NCBI GenBank assembly: GCA_045538935.1
Contig: JAZQEI010000003.1
Coordinates: forward strand, 62,001 to 126,000
Source: RGIG3013 sp045538935
Lineage (GTDB): Bacteria; Bacillota; Clostridia; Oscillospirales; Acutalibacteraceae
Direction of reading: 5' to 3'
DNA: 64,000 nt
Shown in pieces: positions 26,242-34,979 of the stretch; the stretch's first letter is position 1; every line of letters begins with the position of its first letter. The notes under the pieces are model-generated. The model worked only from the letters and a program-made list of their open reading frames with translations, had not been told where the DNA came from and ran no database searches. The translations under genes were made by a program, and so were the position numbers.

Positions 26242-26523
26242 TTACTCAGCAGCGTAAATGCTTACCTGCTTACGATCGCGGCCTAGTCTTTCAAACTTTA
26301 CCTTGCCGTCGATAAGTGCAAACAATGTATCGTCAGAACCGCGTCCTACATTGTTGCCGGCATGAATATGTGTGCCTCTTTGGCGAACAAGTATGTTACC
26401 TGCCAAAACAAACTGACCATCAGCTCTCTTAACGCCTAAACGCTTAGACTCACTGTCACGGCCGTTTTTGGTAGAACCCATACCTTTTTTATGAGCAAAC
26501 AACTGAATGTTAATCTTTAACAT
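26242..26523 (-). CDS. rpmA: 50S ribosomal protein L27 with cleavable N-terminus
   Basis: The 93-residue protein begins MLKINIQLFA followed by HKKGMGSTKNGRDS. Firmicutes L27 carries a short leader ending in a QxFA-like motif that is removed by the protease Prp to expose the functional N-terminus near the peptidyl transferase centre. Both the leader and the prp gene are present here. It forms the rplU-prp-rpmA operon. Confidence 0.97.
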   Translation of the reverse strand: MLKINIQLFAHKKGMGSTKNGRDSESKRLGVKRADGQFVLAGNILVRQRGTHIHAGNNVGRGSDDTLFALIDGKVKFERLGRDRKQVSIYAAE

Positions 26524-26526
26524 TAC

Positions 26527-26844
26527 CTACACCTCCGTAATAATCTGTATATTGTTCTTGTACTGTTTTTGCAGCTGTTCGATATGAAGTTTAAAGCCTT
26601 TAAGTGTTACTTGACACTCTTCCACCCTGTTTTGCACCGTAATGTTTAGCAATGCATCTTTCTCTTCAATGCCGAGAGATGCGCCAACAATTTCGGTAAG
26701 TGTGTTAACGGCCATATATGCCGCCGACGACACTGCAGAGCAAACAAGCTTGCCTTCAAAATCGTTGTGTGAGTGAGAACTGTGCCCACTCATTGAAAAC
26801 CCTGTTATGTTACCTGAGTTTTCAAAAAACCTTACCAAAGTCAT
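26527..26844 (-). CDS. prp: Ribosomal-processing cysteine protease Prp
   Basis: The 105-residue protein has the Prp catalytic pair: His in GFSMSGHSSHSHND near residue 21 and Cys in KLVCSAVSSAAYMA near residue 35. The spacing between them is 13 residues, about two longer than in typical Prp. It trims the L27 leader encoded just downstream. It sits between rplU and rpmA, separated by 3 bases on each side. Confidence 0.93.
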   Translation of the reverse strand: MTLVRFFENSGNITGFSMSGHSSHSHNDFEGKLVCSAVSSAAYMAVNTLTEIVGASLGIEEKDALLNITVQNRVEECQVTLKGFKLHIEQLQKQYKNNIQIITEV

Positions 26845-26847
26845 AAA

Positions 26848-27159
26848 TTAAACGATTTCGTTAATCTGTACTTTGGTGTAGGGCTGTCTGTGGCCCATCT
26901 TACGTGAGCTGCCCTTCTTAGGCTTGTAAGTGAAAATGGTTATCTTCTTAGACTTACCATTCTTAAGAACAACACCCTTAACAGCGGCGTCTTTAACATA
27001 GGGCTTGCCTACCTTTAAAGTTCCTCTGTCGTTGCTCACAGCTATAACCTTGTCGAAAACAACCTCTGCGTTTTCTTCAATGTTAAGCTTCTCTACGAAA
27101 ATAACATCACCGCTCTGAACACGGTACTGCTTTCCGCCTGTTTCTATGATTGCGTACAT
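26848..27159 (-). CDS. rplU: 50S ribosomal protein L21
   Basis: The 103-residue protein begins MYAIIETGGKQYRVQSGDVI and ends FTYKPKKGSSRKMGHRQPYT followed by KVQINEIV, the standard L21 sequence including the basic rRNA-binding loop. It is the first gene of the rplU-prp-rpmA-obg cluster and has its own promoter and leader. Confidence 0.97.
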   Translation of the reverse strand: MYAIIETGGKQYRVQSGDVIFVEKLNIEENAEVVFDKVIAVSNDRGTLKVGKPYVKDAAVKGVVLKNGKSKKITIFTYKPKKGSSRKMGHRQPYTKVQINEIV

Positions 27160-27250
27160 TTTCCGGCACCTGCCTTATAAATCAATCTCGCTACTATGAG
27201 GCGTGCGTTTTTGCGCAACTTAAAATTAGCCCCTAATATGCGGCTTTACA
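27160..27250 (-). promoter_or_regulatory. Putative L21 leader (5' UTR of rplU)
   Basis: About 90 bases lie between the promoter and the rplU ATG. The stretch contains small complementary pieces such as GCGCAAAAACGC and GGCAGGTGCC near the start codon. Firmicutes rplU operons commonly have a structured L21 leader thought to be autoregulatory. I infer one here from position and these stems, not from a full match. Confidence 0.45.
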
Positions 27251-27279
27251 ATTTTATCACTTATTATGTCAAAAGTCAA
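27251..27279 (-). promoter_or_regulatory. Promoter for rplU operon
   Basis: Minus-strand TTGACT, 17-base spacer, TAAAAT with TGA in front of the -10 box. It overlaps the gap after ypeB, so the ribosomal operon is transcribed separately. Confidence 0.78.
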
Positions 27280-27282
27280 GCA

Positions 27283-28602
27283 TTATTTTGTCAATGTTCC
27301 GCCATCGGTTTTTAGCAGTATAAAAATCTGTTCTTCTATGAGTGTTGCCGAGTTTATATATACCAAAACGTCGTCGTTATTTAGCCCTTTGCAGTTAAAT
27401 TCAAAACAATGAACCTCGCCTTTTGAAGCAGTTGGAATAAGTGCATATTTGACCGATAAAACCGACAAATTATCACTCAGCACCTCCATTGCCTGCTCTG
27501 CAGTATATTTTGGGGTTAAAATATTGCGAGATTTGTGATTATTTATATATCCGCGCGCATCTAAGAAAACCACATTGCCAGAGGTTAAATCTATGCCCAC
27601 CTTAATAAGATCGGTATAGCAGGTTGTAGCTCCGTTTAAATATGCAAAGTTTATTACACAAACGCCCTCATTTACAAAATAATAGTTACTTTGCATATTT
27701 TTGTACCCTATTTTTTCTAAAAAATCTCCAGCCTTTTCTTTGGCTTGTTCGTAACTAAAATTGGTATCTCCTTGAGGCAAAACTCTGCGCATATAAACAA
27801 CATATCCGCCTTTTTTTGTTACCGCAATAAAGTTGCCGCTTTCTTCGTTAAATCCAAATGTTTCCATTTGTCCGTTTTCGTCGTTACCGTCTAGCAAGTT
27901 GCTAACTTCTATTCCTATAGCTTTAGCGGCAATTTCTTTTGCATATTCTTTTTCAATTTCCTCGCCTTGTTCTAAAAGTTCTGATTTTTTATTAGCTATA
28001 TGGTCAGAAAAAGGGCCGTCATAAATAAGGGTTGGATAATCTGTAAGCGAATTCTCTACCTGCTGTATGTCTTCATAAAACAAATTTTCGTCACTTTGAG
28101 TTTCTAACTGATTATCCCATGCATTGTTGGCTGAATACATAGTGTAAATATCGTCTATGCCACTATGAATTTTACCCGCCGTTTGAGAAAGCTTAAGCAA
28201 ATTTTCTCGTTCATCTTGCTTTATTTGTTCGCCGGAGACCGCCTTTTTTGATAAATGCAGCGAGTACTCGCCGACCTGAGATAAAAATTTATTTATTGCA
28301 CCAAGCTCACTCGAATTTGCCGGCAGACTTGCTATGGCCGACTTTGCCGCCGCCGCTTTTGTAGAAAGCAAAACCGTTAGGTCGGTAAGGTGCCTTGTTC
28401 CAGACGAATAAACGCTTTTTTTTAGCGCATCTTCTATATTACCTATGTTAACACTTAAGGTTTCAAGTGCCAAGTCATAGGTATATTTTATTTGTTGTTT
28501 ATACCCGTCTGCTTCATGCTTAACACTAAAATATGTGCCAACACAAATTATGATAAGTGCCACATAAAAGCTTGTTATTCTTACTATAGTTCGTTTTTTC
28601 AT
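27283..28602 (-). CDS. ypeB: Germination protein YpeB
   Basis: The 439-residue protein has one N-terminal membrane anchor (residues 8-25), a long helical extracellular region, and repeated PepSY-like domains in the C-terminal half; AKEIAAKAIGIEVSNLL and EQAKEKAGDFLEKIGY begin two of them. YpeB is needed for stable storage of the cortex lytic enzyme SleB in spores. In most spore formers sleB is directly upstream of ypeB. Here the gene upstream is a divergent cysteine desulfurase. AAGGCGGTGA precedes the ATG. Confidence 0.88.
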   Translation of the reverse strand: MKKRTIVRITSFYVALIIICVGTYFSVKHEADGYKQQIKYTYDLALETLSVNIGNIEDALKKSVYSSGTRHLTDLTVLLSTKAAAAKSAIASLPANSSELGAINKFLSQVGEYSLHLSKKAVSGEQIKQDERENLLKLSQTAGKIHSGIDDIYTMYSANNAWDNQLETQSDENLFYEDIQQVENSLTDYPTLIYDGPFSDHIANKKSELLEQGEEIEKEYAKEIAAKAIGIEVSNLLDGNDENGQMETFGFNEESGNFIAVTKKGGYVVYMRRVLPQGDTNFSYEQAKEKAGDFLEKIGYKNMQSNYYFVNEGVCVINFAYLNGATTCYTDLIKVGIDLTSGNVVFLDARGYINNHKSRNILTPKYTAEQAMEVLSDNLSVLSVKYALIPTASKGEVHCFEFNCKGLNNDDVLVYINSATLIEEQIFILLKTDGGTLTK

Positions 28603-28674
28603 AAAATATCACCGCCTTTATTTTTCCAACTTCTTGCAGTAATATTCCGCTCTCAAAATTTGCAAAGAAAAATA

Positions 28675-28703
28675 TTGTATTAAATAAAATTATATAGTAT
28701 AAT
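28675..28703 (+). promoter_or_regulatory. Promoter for the desulfurase-thiI genes
   Basis: TTGTAT, 17-base spacer, TATAAT, about 35 bases before the start of the cysteine desulfurase gene. Confidence 0.7.
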
Positions 28704-28738
28704 GATTTTGAATGTAATCTTATGAGAGTGTGAAATCT

Positions 28739-29875
28739 TTGGAAAATATTATATATCTAGACAATTCGGCAACAACAATGCCGTGTGATAAAGCAATAGA
28801 AAACATAACCAATGCCCTAAAAAGCAACTGGGGAAATCCTTCGTCGTTGCACACTTTGGGTATGTATGCCGAAAACGAAATGAATAGTTCAAGAAAAAGT
28901 ATAGCAAAGCTAATATCGGCAGACCCCAATGAAATATTTTTTACATCGGGTGCTACTGAGGCTAACAATATAAGTATTTTGTGCTCTGCAAAAAAGCTTA
29001 AAAAGCAAGGCAAACGCATTGTAACGAGCGCCATTGAACATCACTCGGTGCTAGATACGGTAAAAAGCCTAGAAGATGACGGCTTTGAAGTAGTGTATTT
29101 AAATCCCGACAGTTTTGGCAATATATCTGAAGAAAGTCTAAAACAGGCCATAACGCCCGACACTATTTTGGTAAGCTTAATGCTTGTTAATAACGAGGTC
29201 GGCTCAATACTTCCAGTAAGCAAAGCAAAGGCCATAATGAAAACCGTATGCCCAAGGGCAATACTACATTGCGATGCCGTACAGGCCATTGGCAAAATGC
29301 CCGTAAGTGTTAAAGCACTGGGTGTAGACCTATTGACAGCCAGCGCACATAAAATACATGGACCCAAAGGCGTAGGTTTTTTATATAAATCAAAAAATCT
29401 TCATCTGCCACCTTTAATGTACGGCGGCGGTCAAGAAAAGGCCATGCGCCCAGGCACAGAATCGGTGCCGCTTATTGCGGGCTTTAAAGGCGCAGTAGAA
29501 AGCATTGGTAGCATAAACTCTAATTTAGAATATATAACAAAGCTACACGCCTTTGCTGTAGAAAAGCTTAGTGAGATAAACTGTGTAACCATAAACTCTC
29601 CGAGCGACTGTCTGCCTTATATTCTTAATATTTCTGTAAACGGGTTTAGGTCTGAAACACTTTTACATTTTTTAGAAAGCAAAAATATTTTTGTTTCAAG
29701 CGGTAGTGCTTGTGCAAAAGGCAAAGGCAGTTATGTTCTCATTAGTATGGGCAAAGGGGCCGACTGTGTAGACAGTGCTCTTAGAATAAGCTTTTGTAAA
29801 AGTAACACAGAAAACGACATTCTACTGCTTTGCGATGCATTAAAAGAGGCTATTGCAAAGCTTAAAAAACGATAA
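28739..29875 (+). CDS. Cysteine desulfurase (NifS/IscS family)
   Basis: The 378-residue PLP enzyme has IYLDNSATT at the start, the PLP-binding Lys in ASAHKIHGPKGVGF near 205, and the active-site Cys in SSGSACAKGKGSY near 325. It takes sulfur from cysteine as a persulfide. Being 15 bases upstream of thiI, it is most likely the dedicated sulfur donor for tRNA 4-thiouridine, like Bacillus NifZ. I prefer TTG 28739, with GAGAG eight to ten bases upstream, over the in-frame GTG 28730, which overlaps that site. Confidence 0.92.
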   Translation: MENIIYLDNSATTMPCDKAIENITNALKSNWGNPSSLHTLGMYAENEMNSSRKSIAKLISADPNEIFFTSGATEANNISILCSAKKLKKQGKRIVTSAIEHHSVLDTVKSLEDDGFEVVYLNPDSFGNISEESLKQAITPDTILVSLMLVNNEVGSILPVSKAKAIMKTVCPRAILHCDAVQAIGKMPVSVKALGVDLLTASAHKIHGPKGVGFLYKSKNLHLPPLMYGGGQEKAMRPGTESVPLIAGFKGAVESIGSINSNLEYITKLHAFAVEKLSEINCVTINSPSDCLPYILNISVNGFRSETLLHFLESKNIFVSSGSACAKGKGSYVLISMGKGADCVDSALRISFCKSNTENDILLLCDALKEAIAKLKKR

Positions 29876-29890
29876 AGTAAGGAAACAATA

Positions 29891-31063
29891 ATGAACAAAG
29901 AAATAATACTTATAAAAAACGGTGAACTCGCTTTAAAAGGTCTTAACCGTTCAACCTTTGAAGAGGTTATGATAAAAAACATTAAACGCCATTTAAAGCC
30001 GCTCGGCAATTTTTCTGTAAAACGCGCTCAATCCACCATAGCCATTGAGCCTTTAGATGACGGTTTTGATATGAATATAGCGCTGGAAAAAATGCAGTAT
30101 ATTTTTGGAATTGCCGCATTTAGCAAAGCATTAGTTTGTGAAAAAAATATAGATGACATTATAGCACGCGGCCCAGATTATTTGGCCGATACACTCGCCA
30201 ATATTAAAACCTTTAAGGTTGAAGCAAAGCGTTCCGATAAAAGCTTTCCACTAACCTCGCCCGAGATTTCTAAGATAATGGGCGGCGAGCTTTTAAAGAA
30301 ATATCCGCATTTATCGGTAGACGTACACAACCCTGAATGTGTTGTAACTGTTGAAATACGCGATTTTGCTGCATATGTAAGAGCCGGTCAAATACGCGGT
30401 GCAGGCGGTTTGCCGGTTGGCACTGCAGGGAAAGCCGCAATTTTAATATCGGGCGGAATTGACTCCCCCGTTGCTGCCTATATGATGGCAAAACGCGGCA
30501 TTGCTTTATCGGCTATACATTTTGCAAGTCCGCCATATACAAGCCCACGCGCCGAGCAAAAGGTACGTGAATTACTAGAAAAAGTAGCGGCATACAGCGG
30601 TCCTATTCGTTTAGGTATTGTACCGTTTACCGAAATTCAAGAGCAGATTGCAAAAAACTGCCCCGAAGAATTTTTCACACTTATAATGCGCAGAATGATG
30701 ATGCGAATTTCGTGTGCCTTGGCCGATAAAAGCGGTTGCCTTGCTCTTATTACCGGCGAAAGCTTAGGTCAGGTAGCCAGTCAAACACTTCCGGCTCTTG
30801 CTGTTACCGACGATGTTTGCACAATACCTGTTTTAAGACCTGCTATAGGTATGGATAAAGAAGAAATAATCAAGATATCTAAGAAAATAGACGCCTTTAA
30901 TATTTCAATTCAGCCATACGAAGACTGCTGCACTGTATTTACACCAAAGCATCCAAAAACCCGTCCTACCATTTTACAGTGTGAGCAGGCAGAGCAAGCT
31001 CTTGATATAGATGCACTTGTACTTAAGGCTGTGGAAAATACCGAATTTTCTTACGTTGAGTAA
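29891..31063 (+). CDS. thiI: tRNA 4-thiouridine synthase ThiI
   Basis: The 390-residue protein has an N-terminal ferredoxin-like and THUMP region (about 1-165) for tRNA binding, then a PP-loop ATPase with ISGGIDSPVAAYMMAKRG near 187-204. ITGESLGQVASQT and EDCCTVFTPKHPKT follow, the latter with family cysteines. No C-terminal rhodanese domain is present, as usual in Firmicutes, where the upstream desulfurase passes sulfur directly. AAGGAAA precedes the ATG. Confidence 0.95.
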   Translation: MNKEIILIKNGELALKGLNRSTFEEVMIKNIKRHLKPLGNFSVKRAQSTIAIEPLDDGFDMNIALEKMQYIFGIAAFSKALVCEKNIDDIIARGPDYLADTLANIKTFKVEAKRSDKSFPLTSPEISKIMGGELLKKYPHLSVDVHNPECVVTVEIRDFAAYVRAGQIRGAGGLPVGTAGKAAILISGGIDSPVAAYMMAKRGIALSAIHFASPPYTSPRAEQKVRELLEKVAAYSGPIRLGIVPFTEIQEQIAKNCPEEFFTLIMRRMMMRISCALADKSGCLALITGESLGQVASQTLPALAVTDDVCTIPVLRPAIGMDKEEIIKISKKIDAFNISIQPYEDCCTVFTPKHPKTRPTILQCEQAEQALDIDALVLKAVENTEFSYVE

Positions 31064-31095
31064 TTTAAAATCTCATTACAAATTGGAGAAAAGTT

Positions 31096-34000
31096 ATGAA
31101 TTGTGAAATTATAACAATTGGCGATGAATATTTATACGGAAAAGCTGATTCAAGCGCAATTTTTCGTATTTATGAACATATAAGCGGTATGGGCTTTGAC
31201 GTTGAGTCTCAAACAGTCATTGCATCTGATATGATTCAATTTCCAGCTCTTTTTAACACCGCCATGCGCCGAAGCGATCTTATTATTGTTATTGGTGGCT
31301 TTTCTAATCCGTACACACTATCATCTCGCCAAACCATTGCAAAAGCGCTTAATATTAAGATGGTTAATAACATAAAAATTGAGCGCCGTATAAAAGAGCT
31401 CTGCGAACTTTTAGGTGAACGTTTTTCGAACATTTATGCATCACTTTCGCAATTTCCTAAAAACTCAATAATTTTTCCAAATGATACAGGTGTTGCATAT
31501 GGTAGCTGTATAGATGTTGTTGACCATAAAATACTTATTTTACCGAGCAATTCTGAAGAGCTTGATAATATGTTTACAAAGTATGTGATCCCACATCTTG
31601 AACCGCTCAGAAACACAGTTTACTGCGAGCGTAAGATTTGTCTTTTTGGAATAAGTGAATCTACAGTTTCAAAAAAACTTAAAGTTAACTTTGAAACACA
31701 TAACTCTCGCATAACAACCGTACAAAAGGGTGGTTGCACAATTATAACTCTGCGTGTGCGCGGCAAAGACAGTTCTTCTGCAGATGCCACTGCACAAAAG
31801 CTTGTAACAAAAATTAAAAATATGTTTTTCGATTATGTTTGCAGTACCAGCAAAGAAGATCTTGCAAGCATTGTTGTAAGCCGCCTCATAAAAGAAAACA
31901 AAAAAATTGCTACCGCTGAGTCTTGTACAGCAGGTATGCTTTCTCAGATGATAACCGATGTTTCGGGTTCAAGCAAAATATTTGAATTTGGTATATCGGC
32001 CTATTCAAACCGCATTAAGACCGATGCTTTAGGCGTTCCTGAAACTGTAATAGAGCGCCACGGTGCCATAAGCGAACAAACTGCTATTTTAATGGCCAAA
32101 AACGTTAGAGAAATGAGTGGTGCCGACATAGGCATAGGTATAACCGGTGTGGCAGGTCCTGATAAAAGCGAAAACAAGGACGTGGGCACTATTTATGTGG
32201 CTATGGCCGACAAATCTCACGGTTGGGTGCGTCTTTTAAAGCCCTCGGGCATTACCGATCGTGATCAGTTAAGGCTTTTAAGCTGTAATACTGCGCTAGA
32301 TCTTATTCGTCGTTATTTGTCCGCATCAAAATACGGCGTTTTAAAAGACGGCTTTGATATACACAACCTATCTCGCATAAATGTAATATACCAAAACCCG
32401 TCTATCAACCGCAAAAGCCAATATGGTCCTACTTTTATGACCAACCCATCTGGCGTTTTATCTGATGAAGAAATTATGCAGTTATTAACAAATCACATTT
32501 ATACCGATGTTGATGATGATAATGATAATACCGCACAATTAAATATAAAAACCGAAAATGACTTTTTATTTGAAGAAAACGAAATTGAAAATGCACAAGA
32601 CGACACACCCACTTTGGAACCCATTTTCGATATAAAAGAATTTGTTGTTGAGCACGACAATGAAAATGAAGACAACACTAATGACGTTGTCCTTTCTGAA
32701 CAATTGTCGGCTGATTTAGAAACAACTCCGCAAATCTCGCACGAAGAAACACCTAAAGAACACCCTAAGAAAAACAGCCAATTAAGAAAAATTGCAACTT
32801 ATATTGTATCGCTCATATTGCCAAGTAAAAACGACAATATAAAGAAGTTTGCACTTAAAATTTTATCAATTGTGCTTGCCATAATTTTTGTTGTTGTAGG
32901 CTGCATTGTTATTGGTAATGCTTCCGTCAACTCGAAAAACCGCAAAATTTTAACCGATATCCGCAAAGAATGGGACTTAGTTGCCATGAAGACAGGTAAA
33001 ACCAACCTGATTTTCGACTCGTTTGACTTTTTAAGAAATATAAATAACGATACTATAGGTTGGCTTAAAATAAACAATACCCAAATTAATCACCCTGTTG
33101 TATTGCCTGAGAACAACGAGTTCTATTTAAACCATAACATCTATAAGAATAAGAGTAAATACGGTACCATTTTTGCCGATTCTGATGTTATTATAGAACC
33201 AACTCGCATAAGTCAAAACATAACCCTTTATGGTGGGACCTTTGCAGACGGTTCTATGTTTAGCGAGCTTAAAAATTATAGGAAACTTGAGTATTACAAA
33301 AGCCATCCTACCGTTTCGTTAAAAACTCTCTACAGAGATAACGTTTATAAAATTTTCTCGGTATTTATTATAAACACCGACCCCAAAGACGATAACTCGT
33401 ATGCCTTTAATTTTGCAAAGTCATCGTTTTCCGATAAAACCGACTTTTTAGCCTTTGCGGCCGAGGCGAAGTTAAGAAGCATTATAAACACTCCGGTCGA
33501 TGTTATAGAACAAGACGAATTATTAACACTTTGTGTTCCAACAGACGAATTTAACGGCGCAAGACTTATTATTATGGCGCGCAGAGCCAGAAATAACGAA
33601 AATTACGCCGTAGACACACGACTTGCCGATGTTAATGCTGACCCCATCTACCCTGCCGCATGGTATAAAGCAAAAGGACTGAATATGCCCAACACCACAT
33701 CGTTAATTAATAGTGCTAAAGAGTCATTAAGCTCTACCGACACATTAACTAGCGATATCACTTCTTCAGACACCGATACATCTTCAGAGCAGTCAAGCTC
33801 TTCTTTGGCACAAAGCAGTAGCAGACCTACGGTTAATCAAAATACCACCTCCATACAAAACACCGCTACCTCGTCTAATACATCTGTTACTACATCTTCT
33901 ACCGAAACCTCATCAGATGTTATAAGTGAAAACGATGTAACAACATCTGATAATGTTCAAAACTCAGACAGTAGCACTACGCAAGAGTCTTCTGAACCCG

Positions 34001-34107
34001 ACACACCTACTACAAGCGAACCTGAAGTTTCGAGTGAGCCTGAAATACCAAGCGAATCCGAAACATCAAGCGAGCCCGAAAGTTCAGATTCACAACAAAC
34101 CGAATAG
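31096..34107 (+). CDS. CinA protein fused via a membrane helix to a degenerate class B sortase-like domain
   Basis: The 1003-residue protein has four parts. Residues 1-170 are a MoCF-like CinA N-domain with altered motifs. Residues 255-415 are an intact-looking CinA C-domain (PncC, NMN amidohydrolase type) with IATAESCTAGMLSQMITDVS and GVAGPDKSENKDVGTIYVAM. An acidic linker (480-560) leads to a membrane helix at about 585-607. Residues 640-835 follow the sortase B fold: GWLKINNTQINHPVVL, KYGTIFADSD, GSMFSELKNY. The catalytic His of YGHN is Gly714 and the Cys of TLSTC is Pro815 (a Cys lies at 813); Arg823 remains. A Ser/Thr/Glu tail (875-1003) ends the protein. The topology puts CinA inside and the sortase-like domain outside. 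Whether it is one polypeptide in vivo is not proven, but the frame is continuous. GGAGAAAAG precedes the ATG. Confidence 0.82.
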   Translation: MNCEIITIGDEYLYGKADSSAIFRIYEHISGMGFDVESQTVIASDMIQFPALFNTAMRRSDLIIVIGGFSNPYTLSSRQTIAKALNIKMVNNIKIERRIKELCELLGERFSNIYASLSQFPKNSIIFPNDTGVAYGSCIDVVDHKILILPSNSEELDNMFTKYVIPHLEPLRNTVYCERKICLFGISESTVSKKLKVNFETHNSRITTVQKGGCTIITLRVRGKDSSSADATAQKLVTKIKNMFFDYVCSTSKEDLASIVVSRLIKENKKIATAESCTAGMLSQMITDVSGSSKIFEFGISAYSNRIKTDALGVPETVIERHGAISEQTAILMAKNVREMSGADIGIGITGVAGPDKSENKDVGTIYVAMADKSHGWVRLLKPSGITDRDQLRLLSCNTALDLIRRYLSASKYGVLKDGFDIHNLSRINVIYQNPSINRKSQYGPTFMTNPSGVLSDEEIMQLLTNHIYTDVDDDNDNTAQLNIKTENDFLFEENEIENAQDDTPTLEPIFDIKEFVVEHDNENEDNTNDVVLSEQLSADLETTPQISHEETPKEHPKKNSQLRKIATYIVSLILPSKNDNIKKFALKILSIVLAIIFVVVGCIVIGNASVNSKNRKILTDIRKEWDLVAMKTGKTNLIFDSFDFLRNINNDTIGWLKINNTQINHPVVLPENNEFYLNHNIYKNKSKYGTIFADSDVIIEPTRISQNITLYGGTFADGSMFSELKNYRKLEYYKSHPTVSLKTLYRDNVYKIFSVFIINTDPKDDNSYAFNFAKSSFSDKTDFLAFAAEAKLRSIINTPVDVIEQDELLTLCVPTDEFNGARLIIMARRARNNENYAVDTRLADVNADPIYPAAWYKAKGLNMPNTTSLINSAKESLSSTDTLTSDITSSDTDTSSEQSSSSLAQSSSRPTVNQNTTSIQNTATSSNTSVTTSSTETSSDVISENDVTTSDNVQNSDSSTTQESSEPDTPTTSEPEVSSEPEIPSESETSSEPESSDSQQTE

Positions 34108-34139
34108 GTTGTAAACTTTAAAATATAAAGGAGATTTTT

Positions 34140-34967
34140 ATGGCAGTAGATTTAAAGCTCGACATTCTTTATTACAATACTCCTACCGATTTTGAAATGG
34201 AGTTTAGCCTTAGCAGTCGCTGTGTAATGAGAATGCTCACAAGCAAATCGGAAACCGCAAAAGATTACCTAAGCCAATTATCGCGTGCAGTATCAAGAAG
34301 CCGCGTAATAATCTGTGTGGGTGATATATATAATTCTAACTCGGTTATAAGCATTACATCTCAAGCTGTTGGCCGAAGTTTGTGCTCATACGACTTTGCC
34401 GCTTACAATGTAACCGATGAAGCAAGCAAAAATATTCTTCTGCCCGACGGTGCACTGCCACTAGTAACCGAAGACGGCACACTAGGCGGCTGCCTTATTG
34501 AAAGCGGTCCGCAAATTATAATATTCTTAAGCGATCAAAAGCCATTGCGCAAACGCATATTAAAAGAGCTTGTTTTTGAATATATAACTGCTTTATCAGG
34601 CATAAATACTAGCAACTCAGAGACCGAAAAGACCGATTTACAAGAACAAATCGTCACAGAAGAAAGTGTACATTTAGAACAAGAAGCAGAATCTGAACAA
34701 CCTGAAGAAGCTGCAGAAACTATCGAAGAAAATCCAACCGAAGAACCGACCCAAGACGAGCCTACTAAAGAAGAAATCGAAGACAATAACGACCATATTG
34801 CTTTTACTGAAATTCATGAAGATTCGGACCAAGATTTTGAAGATTCAGACGATTACGATTACACGCAAAAAAAATCTAAATTCTTAGGTTTAAAAGTTAC
34901 CATAGGCATTTTATGCACTATACTTGCGGTAATTGTAGGCGTACTTGTATACTACTATATTAAATAA
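34140..34967 (+). CDS. Tail-anchored protein with a possible MoCF-like domain
   Basis: The 275-residue protein has an alpha/beta N-terminal domain (1-160), where SRVIICVGDIYNSNSVISIT and LGGCLIESGPQIIIFLSD could match the GGLGPT and PG-loop strands of the CinA/MoeA fold. A strongly acidic linker (165-240, rich in Glu, Pro and Asp) follows, and a single C-terminal helix (about 251-272) is its membrane anchor. The acidic-linker-plus-anchor design matches the upstream CinA fusion, 32 bases away, so the two are probably co-expressed partners. No catalytic residues are recognisable. AAAGGAG precedes the ATG. Confidence 0.65.
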   Translation: MAVDLKLDILYYNTPTDFEMEFSLSSRCVMRMLTSKSETAKDYLSQLSRAVSRSRVIICVGDIYNSNSVISITSQAVGRSLCSYDFAAYNVTDEASKNILLPDGALPLVTEDGTLGGCLIESGPQIIIFLSDQKPLRKRILKELVFEYITALSGINTSNSETEKTDLQEQIVTEESVHLEQEAESEQPEEAAETIEENPTEEPTQDEPTKEEIEDNNDHIAFTEIHEDSDQDFEDSDDYDYTQKKSKFLGLKVTIGILCTILAVIVGVLVYYYIK

Positions 34968-34979
34968 GGTGACAATGTT

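Noticed and set aside
33720..34107. Cell-wall sorting signal in the Ser/Thr tail of the CinA fusion
   Set aside because: There is no LPxTG-like motif and no C-terminal hydrophobic stretch; the tail ends in polar residues.
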